Shown here: positions 1-10,735 of the stretch, piece after piece
Layout of the letters: every line of letters starts with the position of its first letter
Numbering within the stretch: position 1 is the first letter of the stretch
Source of the DNA: Hysterangium stoloniferum
Lineage: Eukaryota; Basidiomycota; Agaricomycetes; Hysterangiales; Hysterangiaceae
Length of the DNA stretch: 64,000 bases
NCBI GenBank assembly: GCA_015178975.1
Contig: WHVD01000121.1
Coordinates: forward strand, 186,001 to 250,000
Direction of reading: 5' to 3'
Notes under the pieces: model-generated
The model's input: the letters and a program-made list of their open reading frames with translations, nothing else
Told to the model about the DNA's origin: nothing
Database searches by the model: none
Made by a program: the position numbers and the translations under genes

Positions 1-985
1 CCAAATGCTGTAGCTGCCCCTTCACATTTTTTCATCAGAGAAAAGGGACTGTTGTATTTTCGCGATTCAGACTGGAAAAGTCGGATCTGTGTTCCTAACA
101 ATATGACAACCACAATTCTAAAGCTGATACATGATAATCCCTTTGAAGGAGCTCACGCAGGAGGGCGTAGACTATTCCTGCTCATGAAAGACCGCTTCTT
201 CTGGCCTAGAATGTTTCAGGATTGCACGGTGTATGCTCGCAGTTGTGACACCTGTCAGAAGACAAAAATCGATCACTCTGCACCGCAGGGAGCCCTCAGA
301 CCAGCTGATGTACCTTCTAAGCCATTCAAAGTAGTCTCCATGGATCTCATAACTGGACTACCAACTTCCAGCAGTGGCTCTTACTCGGCCATTTTTGTGG
401 CAGTCGACAAGCTGACACACTTCATTATCTGTGAATCCCCCTCTTCTAACTTGTCCGCTGAAGCATTTGCACAGATCTTCATAAACCAAGTGGCATCACC
501 TTTCGGACTACCCTCCAGGATTATCTGCGATAGAGACAAAAGGTGGACCTGTAGGTTCTGGAGGGAAGTTTGCAAGATATATGGAACCACTCTAGCTGTC
601 TCTTCATCTCACCACCCTCAGACGGACAGGCAGACAGAAAATATGAACACCACCCTCAAATAAATGCTGAGGGCTTACTGCTCATCAGCCAAGGAAGAAT
701 GGTCAAAATGGATTGGGATAGTAGCCAACACTTAAAACTCCACCGTTCATAGTTCAACTAGCTACGCTCCCACCTTCCTCTTAATGGGGTACTTACTGAG
801 GGGAATGTCCAGGGTACTAGGAGGAGATGATCCTATAGTTCCCAGGGAACTGTCTGAAAGTCCTATGGTGGACTCATGGATCATGGAATTGGAAAGTCAC
901 AGACAAATGGCGAGGAACTCAATCGCCCAAGCACAAGAAACCCAAGCTCAATCCTACAACAAGCATCAAAAACTGGTCAAGGAAA
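1..985 (+). pseudogene. Ty3/gypsy integrase fragment
   Basis: The frame is open from base 1 to the TAA at 661. It encodes the integrase zinc-binding His/Cys module (His of GAHAGG, then CDTCQK), followed by a DDE core: first Asp in MDLITGLP, second Asp in CDRDKRW, and Glu in QTENMN. The same frame continues past the TAA at 661-663 and a second TAA at 733-735 into a region typical of the end of the core (SYAPTFLLMGY), and then to a Gln-rich stretch near 960. The first stop is explained by CAA to TAA. The fragment ends where an LTR lying on the opposite strand begins (about 986). No RT or gag lies upstream because the window starts here. The sequence differs clearly from the two chromovirus integrases further right, so this is a different element lineage. 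It is dead. Confidence 0.85.
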
Positions 986-1898
986 TCTCGGAGCCTGTGG
1001 GAAATCCAGTAGGACTTGGCTTCAGCCTATAGGCTGCACCCTTGCGAGATCATGTTGTCCAATTTCAAATGGGTGGACAGGAATCCCGGGGAGTCAGGTG
1101 GAGTTCATGGGTTGAGGGGTTGTGGGTCAAGAGGTTGTGGGTCAAGAGGTTGTGGGTCAAGAGGTTGTGGGTCAAGAGGTTGTGGGTCAAGAGGTCATGG
1201 GTCAAGAGGTTGTGGGTCAAGAGGTCATGGGTCAAGAGGTTGTGGGTCAAGAGGTCATGGGTAAAGAGGTCGGGGAGTCAAGATAGATAAGTCGGAGGTT
1301 GAGTGATAGATGCGTCAGAGCCCGTGGGCTCTGGCTAGCGAGAGTGGTGTAATTCAAAGAGGAGTTTAGAGTGGAAAATGTACTACATTACTGGGGAGAA
1401 TATAAGCTGATTTTGTGAGTGGATTGTATGCACAACATCTGCCAGACTATATAGACTGTGGAATGAATAACATACCAAATCCAGTAATAATGAAAACAAA
1501 ACTAGCAAAAATAAAACAAGATAAGTAAATAACAAATTTGGTGTTAAAAATGGAATGGAATGAAGCAGAGTCCAAATTGTGACAGGTCATAAACCATAAT
1601 GGGAAATGGAGTGGGAGCGGAGTCTCATTTGACTATAACAGGAATGGGGCTCAGTTAGAGGGATGACAGGTTTTCTGAGTGGGGTCCAATTACTAATGCA
1701 TGGGACAAGGTCAGACATAGACAGGGACAGAGTCTGGTGGGTGTTCTGGTGACTAATACACAAGTAACGAAGTCGAACGTGGACAAGTCTGATGTACAGA
1801 GTCTGGTGGGAATTCCAGTAAACTGACAATTTGTGTGTATAAGGTGTGGGTGCATATAAGTTAGTGCCCGGAGTCTGGCGGGAATTCTGGTTGTAATA
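986..1898 (-). mobile_element. Solo LTR, family A (minus), 5'-truncated in + coordinates
   Basis: Read on the minus strand, this matches the 800-825-bp family A LTRs at 22630, 50699, 53236 and 58737. Its LTR start (TGTTA-like, here TATTACAACC) is at 1898. The terminal 25 bp or so of the LTR 3' end are missing at the integrase junction near 986. The conserved box GCAGCCTATAGGCTGAAGCC lies near 1020-1040 on the minus strand. It is longer than its relatives because an internal 15-bp satellite expanded. I found no target duplication. Confidence 0.75.
1120..1269. repeat. 15-bp minisatellite, 10 units, inside LTR A
   Basis: There are ten perfect or near-perfect tandem copies of TTGTGGGTCAAGAGG. 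Units 1-5 carry TTGTGG, then TCATGG and TTGTGG alternate, which gives a 30-bp higher-order period over the last five units. Other copies of LTR A have only two or three degenerate copies of this motif (for example 51300-51350), so the array is a local expansion. All three forward frames stay open through it, which makes spurious Gly/Arg/Ser-rich ORFs. Confidence 0.95.
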
Positions 1899-2434
1899 GA
1901 TCTACCATCAATCATGTCAAATTCCCTCAATAAGGACATCAACAAGAAACCATGGGAAAGTAAGCCTACTGAGAAAGCAGTCTTTACCCCCCAACATGAG
2001 CTAGTAGAACCTATCAGAATGAGAAAGGACATCCCTCAAACTGAATGGGATTCTCATAACCTTCCCAGGAATGATGACATCGATGAGCTGAACTTTGTTT
2101 AGTGTTTAAAGACATTATTATTGATTCACCAGGTCATGAAGCGACCAAGTAAAGTTGTGGGGTGGTAGCATGGTGGGGGCTTGCCCTCCACAGGTCACAG
2201 CCTTGTTCAATATTATCTGGAAATGTATCTGAACACTAGAATGATTAAGTAAGCAGAGTTTTGAGAAGGCCATGGGTTCCAGGTAAGTCAGAACATTGGC
2301 ACAGAGAAGGTGTGACAAGGATGATCTGGTGAAGGTTGGGCCACAGACCAAAGTATTTAGAACAAACACCAGCAGTCTGACTAGAAGTCCAGGCCAAGAA
2401 ATGACTAGGAACATGTGGAGAACTCAACTGTCAA
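1899..2434. other. Intergenic or unassigned repeat sequence
   Basis: There is a 62-codon ATG-initiated frame (1914-2102, hydrophilic, no recognisable motif) and otherwise no gene I can support. The sequence may continue the element interrupted by the LTR to the left, but I see no chromodomain or other diagnostic motif. Confidence 0.3.
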
Positions 2435-2458
2435 AAAGTGGAGTCTGATAGGTTCCAG

Positions 2459-2782
2459 TATTAGAATATGGTAATGAATGATTAGTACAATACCATATCT
2501 CATCTTGACCAGTTCACATCATGTAATTGTAATTATTATTAGTCTTTGTGCCTTAGTCACACCACCTTAGGTTTAGGTTTGTCCAGATCTTAGTAGTCCC
2601 ATGACAGTGCACAGGCCATGTATACTAGTATATAGTTACATCCAGTTGAGAGTAGAACCTCAACTGGAAGCCTAGTTATATCACCAGTTTAGTTTCTACC
2701 CACTCTTTCTTACATAAGTAGCATTTGCTCCAACTGAATGAGAGGACTCATACTGTGATCACCAGGCTTGCAGTTTTTAACA
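2459..2782 (+). mobile_element. Solo LTR E2 (copia-type), 324 bp
   Basis: It is bounded by the 5-bp direct repeat TCCAG (2454-2458 and 2783-2787). Termini are TATTAGAATATG and GCAGTTTTTAACA. It is homologous in opposite orientation to the 309-bp element at 10427-10735. It has no coding content. Size, termini and 5-bp duplication fit a solo LTR. Confidence 0.85.
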
Positions 2783-2903
2783 TCCAGGTCATACATATGT
2801 AACAGGAGGTATCTAGTCAAGGGCAGAATACCAGAATGGGATTTGGATTGAAGGGTACTTGAGGGATGAGGGTCAGGTTCCAGTGGATTCCAGATCTTGA
2901 TAC

Positions 2904-3248
2904 TGTTGGAATGTACATCATAGACAACAGATTCCGAAGACCACATCTATTTTTAGGACAACAAAGGAATCATGTCACTTGACCAACTTCCCTTTGTTGC
3001 ACCCTTTTCTTTGTTCTGCTGCTTATTGTTCTAACTATCTCATTGTTCTACCAAAGATATATAAGCAGTAGATAATAGTTTACTTTACCTCAGTCCATTA
3101 TACTTCTTATACAAGACTGAGGTAATCTTTCTTTTAGTATACATACATGGCATGCTTTATTCATGTATTTTATAGATGTTTTAGATACTTAACATAGTCC
3201 ATTATACACTACTGTTATACAAGACTGAGCTACAATATTTAGGTAACA
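2904..3248 (+). mobile_element. Solo LTR F1 (copia-type), 345 bp
   Basis: It starts TGTTGGAATGTA and ends AGGTAACA, with the exact 5-bp duplication GATAC on both sides (2899-2903, 3249-3253). The pre-insertion sequence is preserved in the related repeat near 33870-33890, which has a single GATAC. The interior contains two similar motifs (CAGTCCATTATAC followed by ACAAGACTGAG) in tandem. Confidence 0.93.
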
Positions 3249-3330
3249 GATACTAGTCTGGAAGATGGTTCGGAACCTGATATGATATCCAGGAAATACT
3301 CCATGGAGTTTCTGGGAACAGATCTTCACA

Positions 3331-4223
3331 CTAGTTCTATTTGCCAGTCTCTGAACAATTTCAAAATATTGCAACAGTTTTGCACATCACTGTATATGAC
3401 AAGCCTGGGAAGCCATGCTATGCTGTGGGGTCGTCACTCATTCCTTGCAACCTGCCTGGCTGCTCTGCTGCAGCCTCTGGCTTGTCAGGGGGTGGACCCC
3501 CTTAACCCCCTGTGCCAACAACTCTTAAGTGCTCACAGCCTTCTTGTTAAAAAAAAATCAAAAAATCATCTTAAAACATTAATCTAATAATACATCTATG
3601 TACTCTATATGTGCAGTTCTCTCAATGGTTTGGACAGGCACAATAAGAAAGGGCTACCTGTCAAGGGTTGAATCCACTGTCAGGGGTTGAACAGAATGGT
3701 CAGGAATGCAATAAATGGAACAATTGGAATTTACTTGAATTGATTAATGATTTTTTGAGTAGTCAGATATAGGCACAATTAATCACTGGTTTTCTGATTT
3801 TATTGGTATTTTTCCCAAGTTTTAATTTAATTTGTTTGACTTTATATATTTTTATTTTTATTTATTGTATTTTATTTTACCTATTCCCGGATTTCATTGT
3901 CATTCCCCGGAGTTTGGTGTGTGCATACCTGGTGTAATTTCCAGGAATTGGATCCAGAAATGCTCCCATGGCTGGTAAAAATGCTTCTGTGATGCCAAAT
4001 GCTCCCACATATTCAAAAGTACTCCCATGCCGGCAGAAATGCTCTCATACTCACACATTATATGGCGCTAATTGATGGTACCTTTTACCTGTGCCCATAA
4101 CTCACAGTACAGCTTTACTTTATATGACCCAGCAACTTTCATTTATAGGATGAGGATAGAGGTGATATATATATAGATAGATAGATAGATCTCTTAACAC
4201 ATCTGTATGCTGTGTCTCTGGTC
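3331..4223. other. AT-rich gap with short tracts
   Basis: No gene is supported. The stretch contains A and T homopolymer runs (3549-3560, 3800-3880) and a TATAGATAGATAGATA microsatellite near 4160-4190. At its right end are 30-40 bp shared with the DUF2235 upstream region of copy 2 (CTCTTAACACATCTGTAT). Confidence 0.5.
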
Positions 4224-4228
4224 CATGA

Positions 4229-4535
4229 TGTTGGAATGTATATCACAGACAACAGATTCGGAAGATCACATCTATATTTAGGACAACAAGGGAATCATGT
4301 CACTCAGCCATACAACCCCTTCCAATATTATCAATAGTATATATACCGTACATAACGCAAGCTCACACCTCAGTCCATTATATATATAGACGAGACTGAG
4401 GTGAGTCGGTTTATCTCTCCACATGTACCTTACCAATACTCATGTGTCCTAGTTTACTATCAGGTAGTATTCTACTATAGTCCATTATACATGTATACGA
4501 GACTGAGTTTAGTATTAGGGTCTTGATTTTCAACA
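4229..4535 (+). mobile_element. Solo LTR F2 (copia-type), 307 bp
   Basis: It starts TGTTGGAATGTATATC like F1 and ends TTTTCAACA. It is flanked by the exact duplication CATGA (4224-4228, 4536-4540). It sits in the upstream region of DUF2235 copy 1; copy 2 (49640-49690) lacks it. Confidence 0.92.
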
Positions 4536-4831
4536 CATGAATTCAGTGCCGACTTTGATGGTTTCTGCCGGCTATGCCCACTCGACTCACTGATTGATGT
4601 TGAATGTTCACCAGCATGGAAGGAATGAACTCTAAACTGACGGCGTCTCTCGTCGAAGTAAGAGGAGCAACGGTGTCTCCAAACCAACCAGGGGATATCC
4701 ATCAAGCTCGAGCAAGATGGCCAACAACCCGAGGTCAGCAATATACTAATAGTGTCGATCATTGATGTTCCACTTAGTGTTACTCGCTCACCATGTAGTG
4801 AAGAAACTCGATGCAAATGTAACCCACCTGA

Positions 4832-5102
4832 TGTTAAATTTGATGATGAAACACACCTTTTTATAGGGGGAGTCCACCAATTATTGCAACTTTTCATATG
4901 AAGATGCTAATTGTGGACCATGTATTTGGAGGTTAATGTGTGTCAGAACCACTATACACCTCCCAGAGCATCCAACCTATATTGTCAGGAGGTGCTACAC
5001 TAACTGACACAAGATATTGAGACACAATTACTTTTATTACAAGCTTATTAAACTCTTGTATATTGTGTATTGCAATAGAGTCAACTCATACTATTTTTAA
5101 TA
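4832..5102 (+). mobile_element. Solo LTR H1, 271 bp, in exon 2 of DUF2235 copy 1
   Basis: It starts TGTTAAATTTGATG and ends ACTATTTTTAATA, flanked by CCTGA on both sides (4827-4831, 5103-5107). Copy 2 of the gene shows the uninterrupted exon (…CCACCTGAAGGGAAG). It differs from H2 at 46468-46738 by about two substitutions. It contains CTTTTTATAGGGGG, a possible TATA-like element. Confidence 0.95.
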
Positions 5103-8100
5103 CCTGAGGGGAAGCCTAGCAGAAGGTTGATCGTCTGCATTGACGGTACCTCCAATCAATTTGGAGAAAAGGTAACTACATATGTCTTCCAGAAGTTTTA
5201 CAATGTCTTAGACTTAGCTCTACAGAATACTAATGTCATCGAGTTATACAGTCAACTCGTTAAGGATGACGGGTCACAACTCACTTAATATAACAGTGGT
5301 ATCGGTACTTATGCTAAACCGTCTTGGAAGTCTTGGAGTTACCTGAAACAAGTTGTTAGCAACAAAATCGATTTGGCGATTGCCTGGTATGTCAACATTG
5401 TGTCTGCTTGTAGTCAACTAAACACCGCATCTCCAAGGAATTTTGAGAAGATTGTCATCAGTGCCTACCGGTGGTTGGCCGATAATTACCAAGATGGCGA
5501 CAAGATTTATTTGTTCGGTGAGGTAGAACAAATTTGGCGCTTTATGACACTCATTAAATGATCACACCCGTGGATGATAGGATTTTCACGCGGCGCTTAT
5601 CAAGTGCACGTTTTGGCCGGAATGATTGACAAAGTAAGGCATTACGCCGTATTAGCCATCTGAAGATTCTACGAGATCTTGATATGATTAGGTTGGTCTC
5701 ATATACAAGGGAAACGAAGAACAGATTCCATTGTGAGATGGGTTTCCGCATATGAATCCCAGGGGACTAATGAGGTCTTATTAGTGCATACGAGTTATAT
5801 GCAGATCCAAGGAGCGATGGGACCACCCCCACCTAGCCGTCGCTTTTCAAGGCCATGGAAAAGGAGGTCATCTCTCTTGAAGGAACCTATTGAACAGGAG
5901 CATCAATCGGAAGGCCCGTCTCTGGAGGGATTTCTCAAATGTGGAAAATTTCGAAAATACTTCAAGAGATCTCGATCCTCATCACTAGCAGAGCCCCTGA
6001 ACTTGGCAAAACGTTTCAAGGATACTTTTTCGAGAAAAGGCGTACGAGTGCATTTTATTGGAGTCTGGTACAATTGATTACCTTCTTGTTCGGTCTTCCC
6101 TATTAATAATGAGCCCCTATGCATTATCAGGGATACCGTCTCTTCCATCGGAATTGTGAGAGGTCGGAATCTTCCCGGCACAGTCAAACTGGATCATACT
6201 TGTTATTTCGGCCATGCACTGGCCCTCGATGGGCGCCGAGTTAAATTCCTTCCCGAGTACGCGTGTGGTGGAGTCATGGTTGATGAAAGTAAGTCGTTGC
6301 ATAACGGCATGCATTTATTATAACTGCTTTTCGCAGAATCATCGGAGAATCCGCGGCAACGTCCTCCGCATAACGGCCCGAACCATCCAATCCCTCACAC
6401 CCCAAGTGAAAGCCCTACCTTTCCGAAAAAGAGACAGCAACCACAGAAACTTCCGCACATCAAGGAAGTGTGGTTCCCTGGGACCCATTCAGATATGTCA
6501 GTCTATCGATGTTATCTCTTCACTATACTCCGTGCTAACTCACTACTATGTGCAGAGGTGGAGGAAATGTTGTTAATGGCAACCTAGACCGCAGATATCC
6601 TTCCTTCTTATGGATGACATTTGAAGCTGTGTGGGCAGGTCTGAAACTAGACCGTTCCAACGTAGCCTGGAACTGGGATGAGCTAGATTCAATGCGTGAA
6701 TCCCTGACCCTTCCTTGGCAAATTCTGGAGTATCTACCTATGAAACAACTATCCTACCAGTCAGCCGATAGTATCACTTGGTGGTATGCACATGCCGTCA
6801 ATATAAGATGAATATACTAATTGTTCCAACATAAAAGGCCCCATCGTCGTCGTGGACGCAAAATACAACCAGGACAGAAGGTGCACGTCTCGTTGGTATA
6901 TTGTGTATTACCATATTTGCCCAAGGCTCTTCTGCCTGTGGGTAAAGGAACATGGTCCGATTACGTGAGCCCTTATAAGCCGAAAGCCGACTATTATCTC
7001 CCATGGTCGGTTCAGGATGACAAGAAAGAGCTATTCGAACTTGATATATTTGATGCCGATGACACGGAGCACCACGGAGCACATCATGAAAACGATTGAA
7101 AGCGCAGCTGACCCAACCGGGGGCTGCACCGTCTGGGAATTATGCTCAAGTCATGTTCCTCATTCACCTATTATATCTTCCCAACGCATACTAATATATA
7201 TGTTGTAGACAAGGGGCGAGAAGCTTTGTGCTCCCTGGACAACGCTGGTAATCGCTTGGCGTCAATTATGCCACACATTCCTTCACAGCTTAGATCGACT
7301 ATAATCCATCATCTTGCACATTATCCCGAGAACATCGATCTATTCTTCTATCCCCGGGATTGTTTTACTAGTACAGATGGCGATGCTGACTCATCCACAA
7401 AGTGTCTTGTAGAGGTTCTCAGCACATGTGACGAAACATTTTTTAAGGAACTTGTAGCATACCGACAGCAATCAGAAGTCACCCAAGGGGACTTCCGAAA
7501 TTGGACTTCTGTCGCACTGGAAGGTGTTTTGCATAACGGTAAAGCAGTTTAACGGACAGAAATAGTTCACGTGTTAACTTGTTAACTTGTATGATAGATG
7601 CCGTCCGCCGTCACCTGATGAACGCCGGCATTATCGAGTCCGTTTTATCCCCGCTCTCCGATCAGACCAAAATGGTCCGCATACTTGGCATCGAATTTGC
7701 AGCGCGCTTGGCTTTCGATGGTACAGTGCCTTAACATATTGGTGATAAGCCGCTCATGTCATATAGATGAGATCCGCGGCAGGGTTGACTGGGAACAATG
7801 TCTGGCGTTCCTCCCGAGATGGGCTAGGAGATGACGATAAGAAGATTCGAGAGTCCTCCTGGAGGTCAGTAGCATATATTTGGGCAAGTGGTACGCCAGG
7901 TGCATTCCGTGTCAGAATCATCAACTAAATAACATCAGTTGACCTGAGGCCTTTCGTGTTGGCATCGAGTTTCATCGAAATTGCTTTGGATACGATGGTT
8001 TTTCGGTCGCGGGCTGATGAGCGGTTCAGTGATTTCTTCATGATTAATGAGGCCTTACGCGTGATGGCGCGAAATGGTGAGCGCCGTACAATATCCGCTG

Positions 8101-8584
8101 ATTTAACTCAATCAACGACAGACGAGTTGCGAAGTCGAATCTTAGCTTCCAACCTCGTCAAGCATTGTGTAAACGTTTTTTCAGCGGATCTCATCTGGGA
8201 AGATCCATTATTTGAATTTTCATTGCCCGTCCGTTTCATTCGCACCTTCATGAAATATGGTTAGTAATAGTTCGACTTGGCGGTGTTTGTACGATATCTG
8301 AACCCCACCTCAGATGATGGACGCAAAGAAATTTTGTCGTCTGGCATTTTCGACGCAGTTGTCAACCGCATTTTAGTTAATGAGAACGCTGTGAGGTACA
8401 CTCCGTATGAGTTATATAATGTGGTGTTATTCCTTGCGAACATGCTGCAATATGGTAATACACAATAATATCTCCAACTAAATCCCTGAAGTACTTATCG
8501 AGTACAGACGTGTTTCAAGCTCAGATGAAGACATTTGACTTTAGAAGTTTTTTCAAGTCCGTCTTCAGCCTCAAACCCGACGGA

Positions 8585-8608
8585 GATGACGACGACGACG
8601 ACGACGAT
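8585..8608 (+). repeat. GAY codon tract encoding eight Asp
   Basis: GAT, six GAC and GAT stand in a row in a late exon of DUF2235 copy 1. The equivalent part of copy 2 (about 45550-45570) has no Asp run. It is a trinucleotide expansion in frame. Confidence 0.9.
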
Positions 8609-9122
8609 TATATGCGTGCCAACATCCTAGACCGACTTTCAAAATTCGGTAAGTAGCTCTCCATTGACATGTGACAAGATCATATATAACAAGATATTTA
8701 ATGCTGCTCCAGACGAGATTCGCTCCCAAATTCCCACTCAAGAAACTCACACCTTGATAGGACGATGTCTGAAAAGTGACCAGGAAGACATCCGCGAATG
8801 CGCTCCACGGCTTGAGGCGGTTCTTGCACGTTGTGGTGGTGTGTCGTTATCATACAGAAAGTTTTGTATTTTTTTGCGTCCTCAATCTTAATTTATTTAG
8901 ATGATCCCCAGACCAGCAGGACAGGAAACGACGGTCCACCGGGGGTCCCGGAGGAGCAAATAAAGTCTGAGGGAACCAATCCTATGAGGGGGAGCGGAGC
9001 GAATCATGAAGCGAGAGAAATAAATGGCAGCTTTCTGACTTGAATGTTGCGCCATCGCAGCGCCAGCTCAGATTCATTGCCGCCACCACGAGATTCAAAG
9101 ACTACCTCAATATCGCCCCCGA

Positions 9123-9518
9123 TTGATGCATTCCACACATCTGCACCGCCATGCTGACCTCTGCCTCTACAGACCCATTGCCACTGCCCTATTGCCTCCC
9201 ATTACCCTCGTTGCTGCCCTCCATAATGCCACTACGCCCATCCTCACACGTCAACGCCACATCACCCCCCTAACCCGAAAGAACCTTGTTTCCTCGCCTC
9301 CCCGAACCACACTCCAGTCTCTCTGTCACAGCCTACTCCCCTTCCAGATATCTCTACCAAAGTTTGTCTTTCATGCTCGCACTGTAACCCATCTCGATAG
9401 GCTCTGTGCTGGAGATACGGGGGGTTTCACCAGCGAAGATAAAGGCGTCACGAATGACGAGGTGATTATGAAGGATGTTTGGTCAGCCCACGCCAATCTC
9501 GGATTTTTTGCAGGTTGA
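9123..9518 (+). other. Long open frame downstream of DUF2235 copy 1, not recognised
   Basis: The frame is open from about 9042 through 9518 (131 codons from the first ATG) and is partly conserved in copy 2 (45179-44931, minus) before a stop there. Composition is Leu/Pro/Thr-rich with no domain I recognise. The opposite strand over the same bases is the 3' part of a possible small spliced gene. Conservation of the pair reflects duplication and does not by itself show coding. Confidence 0.2.
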
Positions 9519-9553
9519 GTTTGCTCTTAGGAGTGATGACGGGAGGTAAATTG

Positions 9554-9844
9554 CTAGTAAAATAATGAAAAATATGAGAATGTGTAAACGGGGAGATAAT
9601 GTAGCGTGCTGAATGTGAACAGCTCCCATTTGATAAGAGGACTACCCAAGAAGAAGGTCAAAGCAGAGTAATCACTGTACCAGAATCGCGTTGAAATAAC
9701 ATACCAGTACATACTGAAGTGTGTATGAGGCGGACATGACGGGGATGACGGTGGTTTCGGTTTGGCGAGAGTGACACGGTGTGACTTTACCTTGAATTTC
9801 GTCACGAAGACACGCGCGGCTTGAGTGACTTGGACATTCGACAT
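9554..9844 (-). CDS. Small spliced ORF convergent to DUF2235 copy 1 (unrecognised)
   Basis: Reading on the minus strand from ATG at 9844, the first 18 codons (MSNVQVTQAARVFVTKFK) are followed by a plausible GTAAAG donor. CAG acceptors follow near 9714 and TAG acceptors further on. The later exons would give a short hydrophobic, possibly membrane-spanning segment (HILIFFIILLAIYLP). The copy-2 counterpart on the plus strand at 44390 starts the same way (MSNVQVT) but stops at codon 9. The ATG sits in a repeat also present in part at 25263-25375. Function unknown; it may be a non-coding repeat with a chance ORF. Confidence 0.3.
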   Translation of the reverse strand: MSNVQVTQAARVFVTKFKVKSHRVTLAKPKPPSSPSCPPHTHFSMYWYVISTRFWYSDYSALTFFLGSPLIKWELFTFSTLHYLPVYTFSYFSLFY

Positions 9845-10426
9845 GGGTCAAATGAGATGGACGGAGTAAAGAGAGAGAGAGAATCAATTTAGGTGCGTTT
9901 ATGGTGCACCGTAACTATACTATCTATACATGGGCTAGCCTAGATTGTCCATAAGAAGATTTCGCTTAAAGATAGCTAGGTAAGGGAGAAATGTGTATGT
10001 CGGTGGGATGCGCCAGGCCTTTGGGGAGGCTGAAGATACGGTTCTAAACCTGACATCTATTTTGATTCTCGGAACCATGGAAATCTCAGTCTCTTAGGGA
10101 TCCAGCAGTGCCTTTCCTCTGCCATTGTACAACTGCTCATTGTAACAAGCATGGCTGGAAGTGTTAGATGTGTTTTCATGCATCAATAACCACCTCTCAC
10201 ACTTGAATATCATCCATAGCCCACACAGTCCATATGGCACCTTTACCCTTCATATTGCTCCATACAACTGAATCTCACCCAGCCCTGCTGCTCCTTTAGC
10301 ACTCATGATCAAACACTACACCGATTCTTTTTCAAGTGTCACAACAATGCCAGGACTGCAACCAGCATCATGGTCTGTCTCTGACATGTCTCTACAGCCT
10401 TTCGTCCCACCGCCCACCACCCTGCC
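9830..10426 (+). repeat. Dispersed repeat D, copy 1 (left part)
   Basis: Homologous to 26845-27328 (same strand), and the first 130 bp to 44259-44400 (inverted) and 25263-25375. No coding signal was recognised. It resumes after the LTR at 10736-10850 with GCCACCCTTAAGTCTCAGCA, exactly as the copy at 28057 does. Confidence 0.8.
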
Positions 10427-10735
10427 TATTAAAATCTGCTAGCCTGGGAATCACAGTAAGAGGACTCTCTACTGTTGGAGTGTAGCCACTAGAGTAGAGT
10501 GGGTAGATACTAAGCTGGTGATATTGCTTGGCTTTCGGATGGGGGATCTACTCCTCATCTGAACTAACTATATACTAGTATACATGGTCTGTGCACTGGT
10601 CTGTGCACTATGGCATGCTACGGATCTAGTGAACTCTAACTAAATATATCAATCACACGTGTGAACTGGCTGGAACCTATACAGTCACAAGATGAGATAT
10701 GAGATTACAATTAATCACATTATCATATTCTAACA
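10427..10735 (-). mobile_element. Solo LTR E1 (copia-type), 309 bp
   Basis: It is flanked by CTGCC on both sides (10422-10426, 10736-10740). Read on the minus strand it starts TGTTAGAATATGATAATG and ends CAGATTTTAATA. It is homologous to E2 at 2459-2782 and interrupts repeat D. Confidence 0.88.

Larger units (their letters stand above)
2435..3330 (-). mobile_element. LTR B fragment, interrupted by two smaller LTRs
   Basis: The pieces flanking the insertions at 2459-2782 and 2904-3248 join into sequence homologous to the upstream (U3) part of the intact LTR B at 32910-33956. The sequence ATCCAGATCTTGATAC at about 2888-2903 resumes at 3249, and at 33870 the same stretch is uninterrupted. The right end (3330) corresponds to the TG terminus of the LTR read on the minus strand. 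Confidence 0.7.
4727..9042 (+). pseudogene. DUF2235 (Tle1-like alpha/beta hydrolase) protein with helical C-terminal region, copy 1
   Basis: The gene has many exons with short GT-AG introns. The inferred start, ATG at 4727 (MANNPS), joins exon 2 at 4799. The DUF2235 core follows: LIVCIDGTSNQFGEK, NTNVIELYSQLV, NSGIGTYAKPSW, and the nucleophile elbow FGFSRGAYQV spread over exons 4-5 (5438-5517, 5581-5633). Later exons are 5692-5732, 5785-6067, 6131-6288, 6337-6496, 6556-6783, 6838-7149, 7209-7538 and 7598-7720, then several to 9042. The part after about 7200 is helical and HEAT/ARM-like by eye (inference only). DUF2235 is the catalytic domain of Tle1-like phospholipases; the fungal substrate is unknown. 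Lesions: a 271-bp LTR in exon 2, TAA at 5286-5288 where copy 2 has TAC, an extra C near 5824, a 10-bp tandem duplication at about 7064-7083, and an extra C near 7814. All splice signals I checked are intact, so decay is recent. Confidence 0.85.

Noticed and set aside
1016-1290. Long Ser/Arg/Gly and Trp/Val/Lys repeat ORFs in all frames
   Set aside because: They are frames through the 15-bp minisatellite, whose length is a multiple of three.
3282-3587. 101-codon ORF near an A-run
   Set aside because: Starts in an LTR fragment, no motif, low-complexity end.
4475-4897. 140-codon minus-strand ORF, and its relative at 46171-46533
   Set aside because: Both start inside the shared 271-bp LTR and run antisense through the DUF2235 exons or flank; the shared N-terminus is just the transposon.
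4727-9042. Bacterial type VI secretion effector acquired by transfer
   Set aside because: DUF2235 is widespread in fungi, the gene has many fungal introns, and no secretion-system genes are present.
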